DNA of 64,000 nucleotides from Actinoplanes palleronii. GTDB taxonomy: Bacteria > Actinomycetota > Actinomycetes > Mycobacteriales > Micromonosporaceae. Below are positions 25,680 to 33,442 of the stretch, one piece after another. Made by a program: the position numbers and the translations under genes. Location: assembly GCF_016862315.1 (NCBI RefSeq), contig NZ_BOMS01000045.1:1-64000 (forward strand). The letters run 5' to 3'. Every line of letters starts with the position of its first letter. Position 1 is the stretch's first letter. Below the pieces are notes generated by a model. The model saw only the letters and a program-made list of their open reading frames with translations. It had not been told where the DNA came from and did not search any database.

Positions 25680-26912
25680 CTAGGCCCGGCCGCGCACCTC
25701 GGCCAGCCGGTCCAGCAGGAACGTCCGCTCCCGGTGGTTGCCGGTCAGGGTCAGGGCTTCCTCGTACGCCGACGCCGCCTCGGTCCACCGCTCCAGCCGG
25801 CGCAGGAAGTCGGCGCGGGCCGCGCTCAGGTACGCGTACGTCGCCAGCGCCGGGTCACCGAGCAGCGGGTCCAGCGCGGTCAGCCCCGCGGCCGGCCCGT
25901 CGCGCAGGCCGATCGCCGCCGCGCGGTTCAGCCGTACCACCGGCGAGCCCGGCCACAGCCGGTCGAGCACCCCGTAGAGCGCGACGATCTCACCCCAGTC
26001 CGTCTGCTCCCAGCGGGGCGCCTCGGCGTGCACCGCGGCGATGGCCGCTTCCACCGCGTACCGTGTCGGCGGCCTCCTCCGCAGCGCGTCGGTGAGCAGA
26101 CCGGTTCCCTCGGCGATCTTGCCCGCATCCCACCGTGACCGGTCCTGGTCAGCGAGCAGCAGCATCCGCCCGTCCGCGCCGACCCGGCTCGCGGATCGCG
26201 CGTCGATCAGCAGGAGCAGCGCGAGCAGCGCGCCGACCTCGGCGTCGGCCGGCATCAGCAGGTGCAGCAGCCGGGCCAGGCCGATCGCGCAGCCGGTCAG
26301 GTCGGTCCGGATCAGGTCATCGCCGGCCGCCGCGGTGTGCCCGGTCGTGAAGATCAGATGCACCACCGGGAGCACCGCGCCGACCCGCTCGCCGAGTTGG
26401 TCCGGCCCCGGCACCCGGTACGGGATCCGCGCCGTGGCGATCTTGCGTTTGGCCCGGGTGATCCGCGCCGCCATGGTCGGCTCCGGCACCAGGAACGCCC
26501 GGGCCACCTCGGCCGTCGACAGCCCGCAGACCAGCCGCAGGGTGAGCGCCACCTGGGTCTCGCGGGCCAGCGCCGGATGGCAGCAGGTGAAGATCAGCCG
26601 GAGCCGGTCGTCGGTGACCTCGTCCGGCCCGGGCGCCACCTCGTCCGCGACCAGCAGCGGCAACCGCCGGCGCAGCGCCGACTCACGGCGCAGCACGTCG
26701 AGGGCCCGGTTGCGGGCCACCCGGGTGAGCCAGGCGCCGGGCCGCTCCGGGACACCGGAGCGCGCCCAGACCTCGAGGGCCTGGGCGTACGCGTCCTGGG
26801 TGCACTCCTCGGCCAGCCCCAGGTCCCGGGTCAGTCGCGCGGTGGCGGCCAGCACCCGGGCCCAGTCGCGGCGGTGCGCGGCCGCCACCGCCGCGCCGGC
26901 CTCCCCGGTCAT
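25680..26912 (-). CDS. ECF42-type RNA polymerase sigma factor (module 1)
   Basis: A 410-residue sigma factor. Region 2 (CTQDAYAQALEVWARSGVPERPGAWLTRVARNRALDVLRR) and region 4 (VALTLRLVCGLSTAEVARAFLVPEPTMAARITRAKRKI) occupy the first 190 residues. The long C-terminal half is a helical TPR-like extension characteristic of group ECF42. No anti-sigma factor is present, as expected for this group. It overlaps the upstream DGPF gene by 4 bases. Control by a TGTCGA promoter is suggested. Confidence 0.93.
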   Translation of the reverse strand: MTGEAGAAVAAAHRRDWARVLAATARLTRDLGLAEECTQDAYAQALEVWARSGVPERPGAWLTRVARNRALDVLRRESALRRRLPLLVADEVAPGPDEVTDDRLRLIFTCCHPALARETQVALTLRLVCGLSTAEVARAFLVPEPTMAARITRAKRKIATARIPYRVPGPDQLGERVGAVLPVVHLIFTTGHTAAAGDDLIRTDLTGCAIGLARLLHLLMPADAEVGALLALLLLIDARSASRVGADGRMLLLADQDRSRWDAGKIAEGTGLLTDALRRRPPTRYAVEAAIAAVHAEAPRWEQTDWGEIVALYGVLDRLWPGSPVVRLNRAAAIGLRDGPAAGLTALDPLLGDPALATYAYLSAARADFLRRLERWTEAASAYEEALTLTGNHRERTFLLDRLAEVRGRA

Positions 26913-27262
26913 CCGCGGGTCACGACCGGGCGGATCTCCACACCGCTGTGCGACGCGTGCACCTCGGGCAGCAGATCGACCAGCTTGAGCACCTCGTCGA
27001 GGTCAGCGGCCTCGATCAGGTAGAAACCGCCGAGCACCTCCTTGGTCTCCAGGAACGGCCCGTCGGTGATCAGCTGAGTGTCCGATCCCGATCGGACGGT
27101 GGTCGCCGTCGAGGACGCCTCGAGCTGCTCGCCGCCGAGCACGCGCGCGCCGGCGGCGTCGTTGAAGGCCTGGTGGGCGGCGCCGTGCGCGGCCCACTCC
27201 GCCGGGGTCATCGCGTCCCAGCGCGCCTCGTCGCCGTGGATCAGGAGCATGAACTTCGCCAT
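26909..27262 (-). CDS. YCII/DGPF-domain protein (module 1)
   Basis: A 117-residue protein with the diagnostic ITDGPFLETKEVLGGFYLIEAADLDE motif. DGPF proteins are the usual genetic partners and targets of ECF42 sigma factors; their biochemical role is not settled. The ATG at 27262 (MAKFMLLIHGDE) is the family start, and the sigma-factor gene follows with a 4-base overlap. A second, diverged module lies at 33 kb. Confidence 0.93.
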   Translation of the reverse strand: MAKFMLLIHGDEARWDAMTPAEWAAHGAAHQAFNDAAGARVLGGEQLEASSTATTVRSGSDTQLITDGPFLETKEVLGGFYLIEAADLDEVLKLVDLLPEVHASHSGVEIRPVVTRG

Positions 27263-27306
27263 CGTGTCGTCCCTCTCGCCTCCGGCCCGGAGCCGGGCCA
27301 CTGAAC

Positions 27307-28194
27307 CTACGACGAACGGCGGCCGTACCGGATCGACAACTCAGCGATCCGATCCGCGCCGACGTCGTACGCGGGCTGCCCGGCCCGTGGATCCCGGGCG
27401 TGCAGGGTGTGCAGCACGGGGGAGTGCGGCCCGCCGAGGTCGACCAGGCTCGCCGACGCGCCGCGGACCGCGCGCACGGTGTCCGGCGCGGCGGTCAGGT
27501 CGATCCGGTTGACCACACCCGGCGTCACCCACACCGGCACGCCGGCCAGGAACCCGGACACCTGCGAGTGAAAGTGTCCGCAAAGGATCAAGCCGACGTC
27601 GGTCCCGGCGATCACCGCGGCGAGGTCGTCACCGTCGCGGAGGCCCATGGCCTCCTGCGCCAGCACCCCCGGGACGGCGAGAGGTGGGTGGTGGAAGGCG
27701 AGAATGCTTCGGTACGGCGTGCGCGCCAGCACCCCACGTAGCCAGTCCCGTTGCACGGGGCTGATCCACCCGTACGGCTCGCCCGGCACCAGCGAGTCCA
27801 ACGTGATGATCCGGTACCCGCCGACGACCGTCACGGCAGCGCGCTCCCCGCCGGCCGAGCGCAGCCACTCCACCGCGCCGTCCCGGCCGTCCGCGCCCAG
27901 GTGGCCGCTGCCCAGCACCTCGGTGAACGCACCCCGCTCGTCGTGGTTCCCGGTCGTGAAGACCACCGGCACCCGCCGCTCCCGCGCGAACCCGCCGACC
28001 ATCGCCAGCACGTCCCGGTACGCCGTCACCGACCCGTCGTCGGCGACGTCCCCGGTCACCAGGACCACGTCGAGGCCGGGGACCTCGGCGCAGTCGAGCA
28101 GCATCCCGCGCAGCGCCTCCCGGGCGTCGATCCCGTCCCGGTTCACCCCGGCGGCCGCGGTGACGTGCGTGTCCGACAGGTGCAGGATCCGCAT
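27307..28194 (-). CDS. Metallophosphoesterase (cyclic-nucleotide phosphodiesterase-like)
   Basis: A 295-residue calcineurin-like phosphoesterase. All metal motifs are present in order: LSDTHVT, GDVADDG, GNHDERG, then AFHHPPL and GHFHSQ. The layout resembles CpdA-like 3',5'-cyclic nucleotide phosphodiesterases, although the substrate cannot be assigned. It sits upstream of the ECF42 module on the same strand, with a 44-bp gap to the DGPF start, and diverges from a small unknown gene. Confidence 0.92.
   Translation of the reverse strand: MRILHLSDTHVTAAAGVNRDGIDAREALRGMLLDCAEVPGLDVVLVTGDVADDGSVTAYRDVLAMVGGFARERRVPVVFTTGNHDERGAFTEVLGSGHLGADGRDGAVEWLRSAGGERAAVTVVGGYRIITLDSLVPGEPYGWISPVQRDWLRGVLARTPYRSILAFHHPPLAVPGVLAQEAMGLRDGDDLAAVIAGTDVGLILCGHFHSQVSGFLAGVPVWVTPGVVNRIDLTAAPDTVRAVRGASASLVDLGGPHSPVLHTLHARDPRAGQPAYDVGADRIAELSIRYGRRSS
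27311..27338 (-). promoter_or_regulatory. Candidate ECF42 promoter of module 1
   Basis: On the minus strand TGTCGA (27338-27333) is followed after 18 bases by CGTC (27314-27311), upstream of the DGPF gene. The published ECF42 consensus, as I recall it, is TGTCGA at -35 and CGA/TC at -10. The -35 element lies in the last codons of the upstream phosphoesterase gene. Confidence 0.5.
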
Positions 28195-28259
28195 CCCGAC
28201 ACGCTATCGGCTGACTCCGCCGGTAGCCGCCCGCCGTCCGCCTTTGCCACAATCGTCGC

Positions 28260-28640
28260 GTGACAGCCGATGAGCTCGTGACGATCGAACTGACCGAAGA
28301 GGAACGACAGGTGCTCTCCCGGGCTCTGCACGAATGGGCCGGCCCGGCGCACTGCACCGAGGCACTCGCCGTCGCGATGGGCTTCGGTGGCGTCGCCGAC
28401 CTGCTCGCCGAGGGAAGCAGGATGCGCCCCCTGATCCGCGCCGGCGAGCCGCTCAGCCGCCGCGACTGGCGCCGGGCACTGATCTCCGCCGAGATCGTCT
28501 TCGCCAGCGACGTGTTCGGCTCGGGCATCGACTGGTCGATCGCCACCGGCCTGAGCGACGAGGAGACCATCCAGATCCTCCGCCCGCTCCAGCGCAAGAT
28601 CGCCCGGGTCGCCCGGATCCACCAGCTCAGCGAGGCCTGA
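28260..28640 (+). CDS. Hypothetical small protein
   Basis: A 126-residue soluble protein with a GTG start, predicted mostly helical (IELTEEERQVLSRALHEWAGPAHCTEALAVAMGF). I recognise no domain. It ends 9 bp before the end of the opposing erythromycin-esterase-like gene. Codon usage and composition look like a real gene. Confidence 0.7.
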   Translation: MTADELVTIELTEEERQVLSRALHEWAGPAHCTEALAVAMGFGGVADLLAEGSRMRPLIRAGEPLSRRDWRRALISAEIVFASDVFGSGIDWSIATGLSDEETIQILRPLQRKIARVARIHQLSEA

Positions 28641-28649
28641 CCGCCGCGG

Positions 28650-29912
28650 TCAGGTGAGTTCGGGCAGGACGGTGACCAGGTCGAACGCGTCCGCGACCGG
28701 CAGGTCCAGGTAGCCGTCCAGGTTGCGGTAGCGCTGCGGGCCGCCGGCGCCCCGCAATGGCCGCAGGTCGGTGACCCGGGGCGCGCCCGGCGCCGTGAGG
28801 AACGCCTCGACGCTGCCCGGGACCGGTGCGGTCAGGTCGACGGTGAGGACCTCGACGCCGGTCTCGGTGCCGGGCGCCGCCCGCCGGGTCGGGGTCCGTC
28901 CGCCGGTGCAGGTCAGAGCAATGCAGACGTACGCGTCGGCCAGCTCCGCGGCCAGGTGACTGCCCATGACCGGGACCTCGGCGGTGCCACCGAGCAGGAT
29001 CGGTATCCGCTGCAGGTGGGTGTTGGCCGCCGAGATCACCAGCTTGCGGCCGTCGCGGAGCAGGTGCCGGGCGGTCTCCGCCATCGCCGCGTCCCGCACG
29101 TTCACCGCGGTGTGGATGCCGGAACCGCGCACGGCGTGCAACTGGGCGCGCAGCATCTGGTCGAGCAGCACCGCCAGGCGCAGCTCGTGGCGCGCGGTGG
29201 CGTACCCGTCGGCGCCACCGCCGTGCCGGTCGGGCCCGGTGTGCCCGGCCGCGCCGCCGTGCCGGGCGTACTGCGGGCGCAGGACGTCGACCCGGGCGGC
29301 CAGCTCGGCCAGCAGGACGGTCAGCGCGTCACGGTCGGTGGCCGGCGCCGCCGCGTAGGCCCGGAACGCCGGCATGGTGTGCGGGCTCGCCCACTTCCCG
29401 GCGTACGTCCGAATCTGATCGATGATCTGACCCGCCTCCGGATCGACTGCGGTGAGATAACCGGCGACCCCGTCCACCGCCGGCAGCAGCGAGCCGAGCT
29501 GGGCCGGCAGGTCCAGCCCGGCGAAGCGCACGTCCCCGCCGCGCCGGTGCTGGTCCCGCAGCCAGCCGAGCCAGCGCCGGGTCTCGGCGGTGTGACCGAA
29601 TCCGTAGGTCAGGCCCCGCTCGGCGATCTCCGCGACGTCGCCGGGCTCCTCGCCCCGCACCCACCGGCCGACGGTCAGGCCCTCGCTGAAGCCGGACTCC
29701 AGGGCCACCGCGGAGAATCCCATCCGCTCCACGAGGAACCGGGTCATCCGGTTCCTGACCTGCTGGTATTCGCGGACGTTGTGTGCCGACTCGCCGATCC
29801 CGACCACCTGCGCGTCCCCGAGGAGCTGCCGCAGCGGTTCCAGGTCGTCCAGCCCGGCATCCGGGTCCAGCGTCGCCATCGTGAACGCGTCAAGCTCGGT
29901 CGCTTTGATCAC
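28650..29912 (-). CDS. Erythromycin esterase family protein
   Basis: A 420-residue protein of the erythromycin esterase (EreA-like) superfamily. The typical N-terminal core is visible: VVGIGESAHNVREYQQVRNRMTRFLVERMGFSAVALESGFSEG, with the His and Glu residues that form the active centre in the family. Actinomycete homologues are common in soil strains, and few have been shown to open macrolides. A role in self-protection or in unrelated ester hydrolysis is equally possible. Confidence 0.92.
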   Translation of the reverse strand: MIKATELDAFTMATLDPDAGLDDLEPLRQLLGDAQVVGIGESAHNVREYQQVRNRMTRFLVERMGFSAVALESGFSEGLTVGRWVRGEEPGDVAEIAERGLTYGFGHTAETRRWLGWLRDQHRRGGDVRFAGLDLPAQLGSLLPAVDGVAGYLTAVDPEAGQIIDQIRTYAGKWASPHTMPAFRAYAAAPATDRDALTVLLAELAARVDVLRPQYARHGGAAGHTGPDRHGGGADGYATARHELRLAVLLDQMLRAQLHAVRGSGIHTAVNVRDAAMAETARHLLRDGRKLVISAANTHLQRIPILLGGTAEVPVMGSHLAAELADAYVCIALTCTGGRTPTRRAAPGTETGVEVLTVDLTAPVPGSVEAFLTAPGAPRVTDLRPLRGAGGPQRYRNLDGYLDLPVADAFDLVTVLPELT

Positions 29913-30236
29913 CGGTGATCCTCCGTGTCCGATTCAGGCAGGGACCGCCACCTTAGCGGACACCCCGGGCTCCTAGAGTCCTAGGACGCTCGAGGGGTTG
30001 CGGTCGCAGCCACGCCGACTTTCGCCGGGGCTGATCGACGATCCCGGCCCGGTGCAGCGCCGCCGGGCTCGGTGCCCGCAGGCCGGGTCGTGCTCGGTGG
30101 ACCGCGTCCGCGGGTCGTGCTCGGTGGACCGCGTCCGCGGGTCGTGCTCGGTGGACCGCGTCCGCGAGGGGAAGGACCTGGCTGACCGGCAGACGGGCGT
30201 GGGTAGGCTCGCCCATGCTGATCACGCACGTCAGCG
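29913..30236. other. Non-coding gap with a 27-bp triplicated repeat
   Basis: This is a divergent gap between the esterase-like gene and the gene at 30.2 kb. It contains the 27-bp repeat (30085-30165). Open frames across it encode only the repeat and are rejected. The promoter for the esterase gene is expected near 29913-29980. Confidence 0.55.
30085..30165. repeat. 27-bp tandem repeat, three copies
   Basis: The unit starts GGGTCGTGCTCGGTGGACCG and continues CGTCCGC. Copies start at 30085, 30112 and 30139 and are identical. The period is a multiple of three, but no start signal or plausible product supports translation. Confidence 0.95.
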
Positions 30237-30800
30237 GTGTGCCCGTGGCAGGGGGAGTTCGTGGAGTTCTCGGAGGCGGTCGCGAGCGGCGCGGGGATGT
30301 TCGGGCTGTGGTCGCCGCCGGCGTTTCGCGGGGTGGTCGACTACGGGACGTGGGAGGCGGAGCTGCTGGAGGACCAGGACATCGACCGGCACATCCGGTC
30401 CGGCGCGTTCGTCCCGATCAACATTCACAGCGACGGCGAGTTCCAGTTCCTGGTTCGCATCGGGTCCGCGGGCCTTCCGGCGGCTCTGACCGTACGGGAG
30501 CGGGCCTACCTGGTCGTCGCCTCGGAGCCGTACCTGTTCGTCGCGACGGACGGCGCCCTGCTCAGCGGCATCGAACACGCCGGCGCCAAGCCCGGACCGG
30601 CCCTGCGCGTGCCACTGCCACCCGGCCGCTGGCAGGTGTGCATCTTCCTGCTCGACTGGACCGCCGAACCCGGCCACCAGGACCGGGAGGGCGCCCCGCT
30701 GCCAGGAGCCCTCCCGGATTTCACCCTGCTGCTCAACCCGGCACCCCCGACCGCCGTCTTCCGCACCAGCATCGAAACCTTCCCCCGCGCCATGCGCTGA
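30237..30800 (+). CDS. Hypothetical protein, N-terminus possibly frameshifted
   Basis: A 187-residue acidic, beta-rich protein (GAFVPINIHSDGEFQFLVRIG ... RVPLPPGRWQVCIFLLDWTAEPGHQD). I recognise no named family; it looks like small actinobacterial proteins linked to polymorphic-toxin immunity, a weak impression. The GTG start at 30237 gives an odd beginning, MCPWQGEFVEF. In another frame an ATG at 30215 reads MLITHVSGVPVAG and would join this frame if one G were removed from the G5 run at about 30251-30256. A real or sequencing frameshift is therefore possible. Confidence 0.7.
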   Translation: MCPWQGEFVEFSEAVASGAGMFGLWSPPAFRGVVDYGTWEAELLEDQDIDRHIRSGAFVPINIHSDGEFQFLVRIGSAGLPAALTVRERAYLVVASEPYLFVATDGALLSGIEHAGAKPGPALRVPLPPGRWQVCIFLLDWTAEPGHQDREGAPLPGALPDFTLLLNPAPPTAVFRTSIETFPRAMR

Positions 30801-30812
30801 CCAGCAGGTTCC

Positions 30813-30916
30813 GCACCAGCGGCCACCCGCGCTCCCGCGCACCAGCGGTCACCCGCGCTTCCGCGCACCAGCGGTCACCCGCGCTTCCGCGCACCAGGGG
30901 TCACCCGCGCTTCCGC
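30813..30916. repeat. 26-bp tandem repeat, four copies
   Basis: The unit is GCACCAGCGGTCACCCGCGC followed by TTCCGC. Copies begin at 30813, 30839, 30865 and 30891; the second and third are identical and the outer two differ at one or two bases. It starts 12 bp after the preceding stop codon. Confidence 0.95.
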
Positions 30917-30930
30917 GCTTCCGCGCTTCC

Positions 30931-30978
30931 GGGCTCCCGGGCTCCCGGGCTCCCGGGCTCCCGGGCTCCCGGGCTCCA
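30931..30978. repeat. 8-bp tandem repeat, six copies
   Basis: GGGCTCCC is repeated from 30931, with the last copy changed at its final base. Each junction CCCGGG makes the array self-complementary. It follows the 26-bp repeat after a short degenerate CGCTTCC stretch. Confidence 0.95.
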
Positions 30979-31363
30979 ACGGTCACCTGCGTACCCGCGT
31001 GCTCTCCGGCCGAGGGGCCTTGCGGTGCGCGTTGTCGCCACCGCAAGGGCGGTAGCAGTCCGCGGTGCCGCGACGCGTGCGCGGACCGCCCCCCTGAGGG
31101 CTGCAATCGCCCGCGATCGGCCATTGCGGACCCGCACCGCCCTCTTCTCACCCCTTACCCGCCCCGAAACCCTCGCCCGCTGCCGCAGAGCGACGCTTTG
31201 GTCCCGGCCGTCCAGCCCAGCCCGGCACCTTCCAGCCCGGCCCGGCATCGCTGGCCCGCCACTTCACCTCACCCGGACCGCCAAACCACCCACAGCCGGC
31301 CCGACCCGAGCCGCTCGCCGACCCTCACCCCGCAGTCACAGGAATTCGGCAAGCACAAGCGGC

Positions 31364-31736
31364 CGGCTGGTCCTGGGGGGTGTCAAACGGCGTCGGAGGC
31401 ACCCCTGACCGCCAGCTGGGCGCGGCCGGCTGGTCCTGAGATGTGCAAAAACGTGCCGGAGGCACCCCTGACGGCCAGCCGGGCGCGGCGGGCTGGCCCT
31501 GGGGGGTGGGGGGTCAACCGTCCGGAGGCACCCCTCACCGCCAGGCGGGCGCGGCCGGCTGGTCCTGGGAGGTGCCAATCGCGCCGGAGGACACCCCTCG
31601 CCGCCAGCTGGGCGCGGCGGGCTGGTCCTGGAGGGTGTCAAACGGCGTCGGAGGCACCCCTGACCGCCAGCCGGGCTCGTGGGGCTGGTGCTGGCCGCTG
31701 TGTCAGCGGCCTTGACACGACCCTCAGCGCCAGCCG
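31364..31736. repeat. Six tandem stem-loop repeats of the 55-bp family (cluster C)
   Basis: Units start at 31364, 31427, 31490, 31556, 31619 and 31682, spacing 63, 63, 66, 63 and 63 bp. Five of the six measure exactly 55 bp between outer arms. Each has GGCTGG on the left and CCAGC, or CCAGG in one unit, on the right, and most carry GGAGGCACCCCTGA in the right half. Spacers between units are short and read GGCGCGG or similar. Confidence 0.9.
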
Positions 31737-31879
31737 CGTGCGGTGGCCGCCCCGCTGGGTGGAACAGCGTGGGGACATGAGCCGCGCACTGCCCCTCACC
31801 GCCAGGGCCGGTCCGCCTGCCGGGAGCTCCGGCTACCTGATGAGACAGACCCGCCGTCGCGATCCCCGCAGGCGCTGCG

Positions 31880-32911
31880 TTACGCGCTCTCGGCCCACTC
31901 CGCGACCACCTCGAAGATCGGGGCGCGCCCGGCGAACCGTTCCGCCATGTCCCGGCCGTCGTAGCTGTACCCGTTGGTGCCCGCCGCCGTGCCCGCCGCG
32001 GCCACCATCCGGGGCGCGAACCAGAAGAACCGCGCCGCGCCCGTCACCCGGATCGCCCGGCGCACCACGTCGGGAGCCACCGCGCCGCGCATGCCCCGCA
32101 CATACGCCGAGGTGACCGTCTCCAGGACCTCGTCCAGCAGTTTCACGTCGAGCAGGCCGTCGAAGAACGCGTCCAGCGCCATGTTCGCGGCGTCGCCGCC
32201 GATCGCGCCCGGGCCGACGAACGTCCAGTCCAGCAGCACCGGCCCGCGGTCGGCGTCGATCAGGTTCATCGCCCACAGGTCGTGGTGGCACATGGTCTGC
32301 GGCAGTGCCCGGGCCGCCGCGAGCACCTCGAAGCGCCGCTCCCACAGCCGCCGTAATCCGGTCCGCAACCGCGGTGACCAGGCCGCGGTCACCACCGGGT
32401 GATCCCAGTCGAGGTGGTCCGGCACCGGCTGGGCCAGGGTCGCGTCGGCCAGGAAATCCCGGGGCAGCCAGGCCGCTTCCAGGTGCGGGCGGGTGGTCCA
32501 TCCGGCTTGGGCAAGACCGATTTTGTACGCGAGGTCGCCCATCTCGGCCGGTCCCCACGTCGAGCCGGGTGTGCCCGCGACGTCCTCGAGCCACATCGCG
32601 ACCGAGCCGTCCGCGCGGTCGTGCGTCGACAGGCACTCCGGCGCGGAGAGGCCGCCCTCGGCGAACAGGGTGGCCGGGACTCCTGCCTCGTACGCTGAAG
32701 GCTCTCGCCTCCAGTAGTTGAAGTGACCTGGATCCGCGCTCGCGGCCATGTGTGCCGCGGCCCCCGCGCGCCGGGGTGTAGCGATCTTGAGGATCGCGGT
32801 CCGGTCGTCGCGGCGGACCCGCCACACGCCGCCGGTGGTCTCGTTCGCCGACCCGTGTTCGAGCTCCTCGGCGACCCACCCGTCCCGCACGAGATCGATC
32901 GGCACCGTCAT
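31880..32911 (-). CDS. Aminoglycoside phosphotransferase family protein
   Basis: A 343-residue kinase-like protein. The ATP-binding lobe contains [18 protein letters not shown]. The catalytic loop [12 protein letters not shown] and the metal-binding LLDWTFVG follow, as in APH and choline-kinase-like enzymes. The ATG at 32911 (MTVPIDLV) was chosen; upstream codons run into the next gene's promoter. Substrate unknown. Three proteins of this superfamily occur in the window but are not close paralogues by inspection. Confidence 0.88.
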   Translation of the reverse strand: MTVPIDLVRDGWVAEELEHGSANETTGGVWRVRRDDRTAILKIATPRRAGAAAHMAASADPGHFNYWRREPSAYEAGVPATLFAEGGLSAPECLSTHDRADGSVAMWLEDVAGTPGSTWGPAEMGDLAYKIGLAQAGWTTRPHLEAAWLPRDFLADATLAQPVPDHLDWDHPVVTAAWSPRLRTGLRRLWERRFEVLAAARALPQTMCHHDLWAMNLIDADRGPVLLDWTFVGPGAIGGDAANMALDAFFDGLLDVKLLDEVLETVTSAYVRGMRGAVAPDVVRRAIRVTGAARFFWFAPRMVAAAGTAAGTNGYSYDGRDMAERFAGRAPIFEVVAEWAESA

Positions 32912-32945
32912 GATCCAAACGTACCGAAAAAAGTTCTGGCGATGA

Positions 32946-32972
32946 TGTCGAGAACGGGCGGGCGGCTCCGTC
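32946..32972 (+). promoter_or_regulatory. Candidate ECF42 promoter of module 2
   Basis: TGTCGA (32946-32951) and, after 17 bases, CGTC (32969-32972) lie 52 bp upstream of the DGPF start codon. The same pair occurs upstream of module 1 with an 18-base spacer. This matches the ECF42 consensus as I recall it and suggests autoregulation. Confidence 0.55.
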
Positions 32973-33024
32973 CCCGTGGCGAAGGTGACGACAATGGGTC
33001 GCACCGGAACCGAGGAGAATCATC

Positions 33025-33432
33025 ATGGCGAAGTATCTGCTGCTCAAGCACTACCGTGGCGGCCCGGCTCCGTGCAACGACGTGCCGATGGACAAGTGGA
33101 CGCCGGAGGAGGTCACCGCGCACATCCAGTACATGAACGACTTCGCGGCGCGGCTCGAGGAGACCGGCGAGTTCGTCGACGGGCAGGCCCTGGCGCCGGA
33201 GGGTGAGTGGGTCCGGTACGACGGTGAGGGCCGCCCGCCGATCACCGACGGGCCGTTCGCTGAGACCAAGGACCTGATCGCCGGCTGGATGATCATCGAC
33301 GTGGACAGTTACGAGCGGGCGGTCGCGCTGACCGGGGAGCTGTCGGCCGCGCCCGGCGCCGGTGGCGAGCCGATCCACGAGTGGATCGAGCTGCGGCCGT
33401 TCCTGGCTCACCCGCCGACGATCACGGAGTGA
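33025..33432 (+). CDS. YCII/DGPF-domain protein (module 2)
   Basis: A 135-residue protein with the diagnostic ITDGPFAETKDLIAGWMIIDVDSYE motif and an N-terminus AKYLLLKHYRGGPAP. The ATG is preceded by AGGAG at 33011-33015. It is clearly diverged from the module 1 partner. The sigma gene begins 10 bp after its stop, an arrangement typical of ECF42 pairs. Confidence 0.93.
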   Translation: MAKYLLLKHYRGGPAPCNDVPMDKWTPEEVTAHIQYMNDFAARLEETGEFVDGQALAPEGEWVRYDGEGRPPITDGPFAETKDLIAGWMIIDVDSYERAVALTGELSAAPGAGGEPIHEWIELRPFLAHPPTITE

Positions 33433-33442
33433 CCTGCTGACC

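Larger units (their letters stand above)
30801..31879. other. 1.08-kb repeat-rich non-coding region
   Basis: The longest gene-free stretch in the window, between convergent genes. In order it holds a 26-bp tandem repeat (30813-30916), an 8-bp tandem repeat (30931-30978), about 380 bp without obvious structure, six stem-loop units of the 55-bp family (31364-31736), and about 140 bp before the phosphotransferase gene end. No tRNA, transposase fragment or credible gene was found. Confidence 0.65.

Noticed and set aside
25387..25683. 98-codon Ala/Pro/Arg frame across the 10-bp repeat
   Set aside because: The product is pure repeat translation with no ribosome binding site or domain.
29953..30489. 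Frames over the 27-bp repeat on both strands
   Set aside because: They contain only the translated repeat and conflict with the gene at 30237.
31364..31736. CRISPR-like array (regular 63-bp spacing)
   Set aside because: The whole unit is palindromic and variable; there is no constant direct repeat separated by unique spacers, and no cas genes are present.
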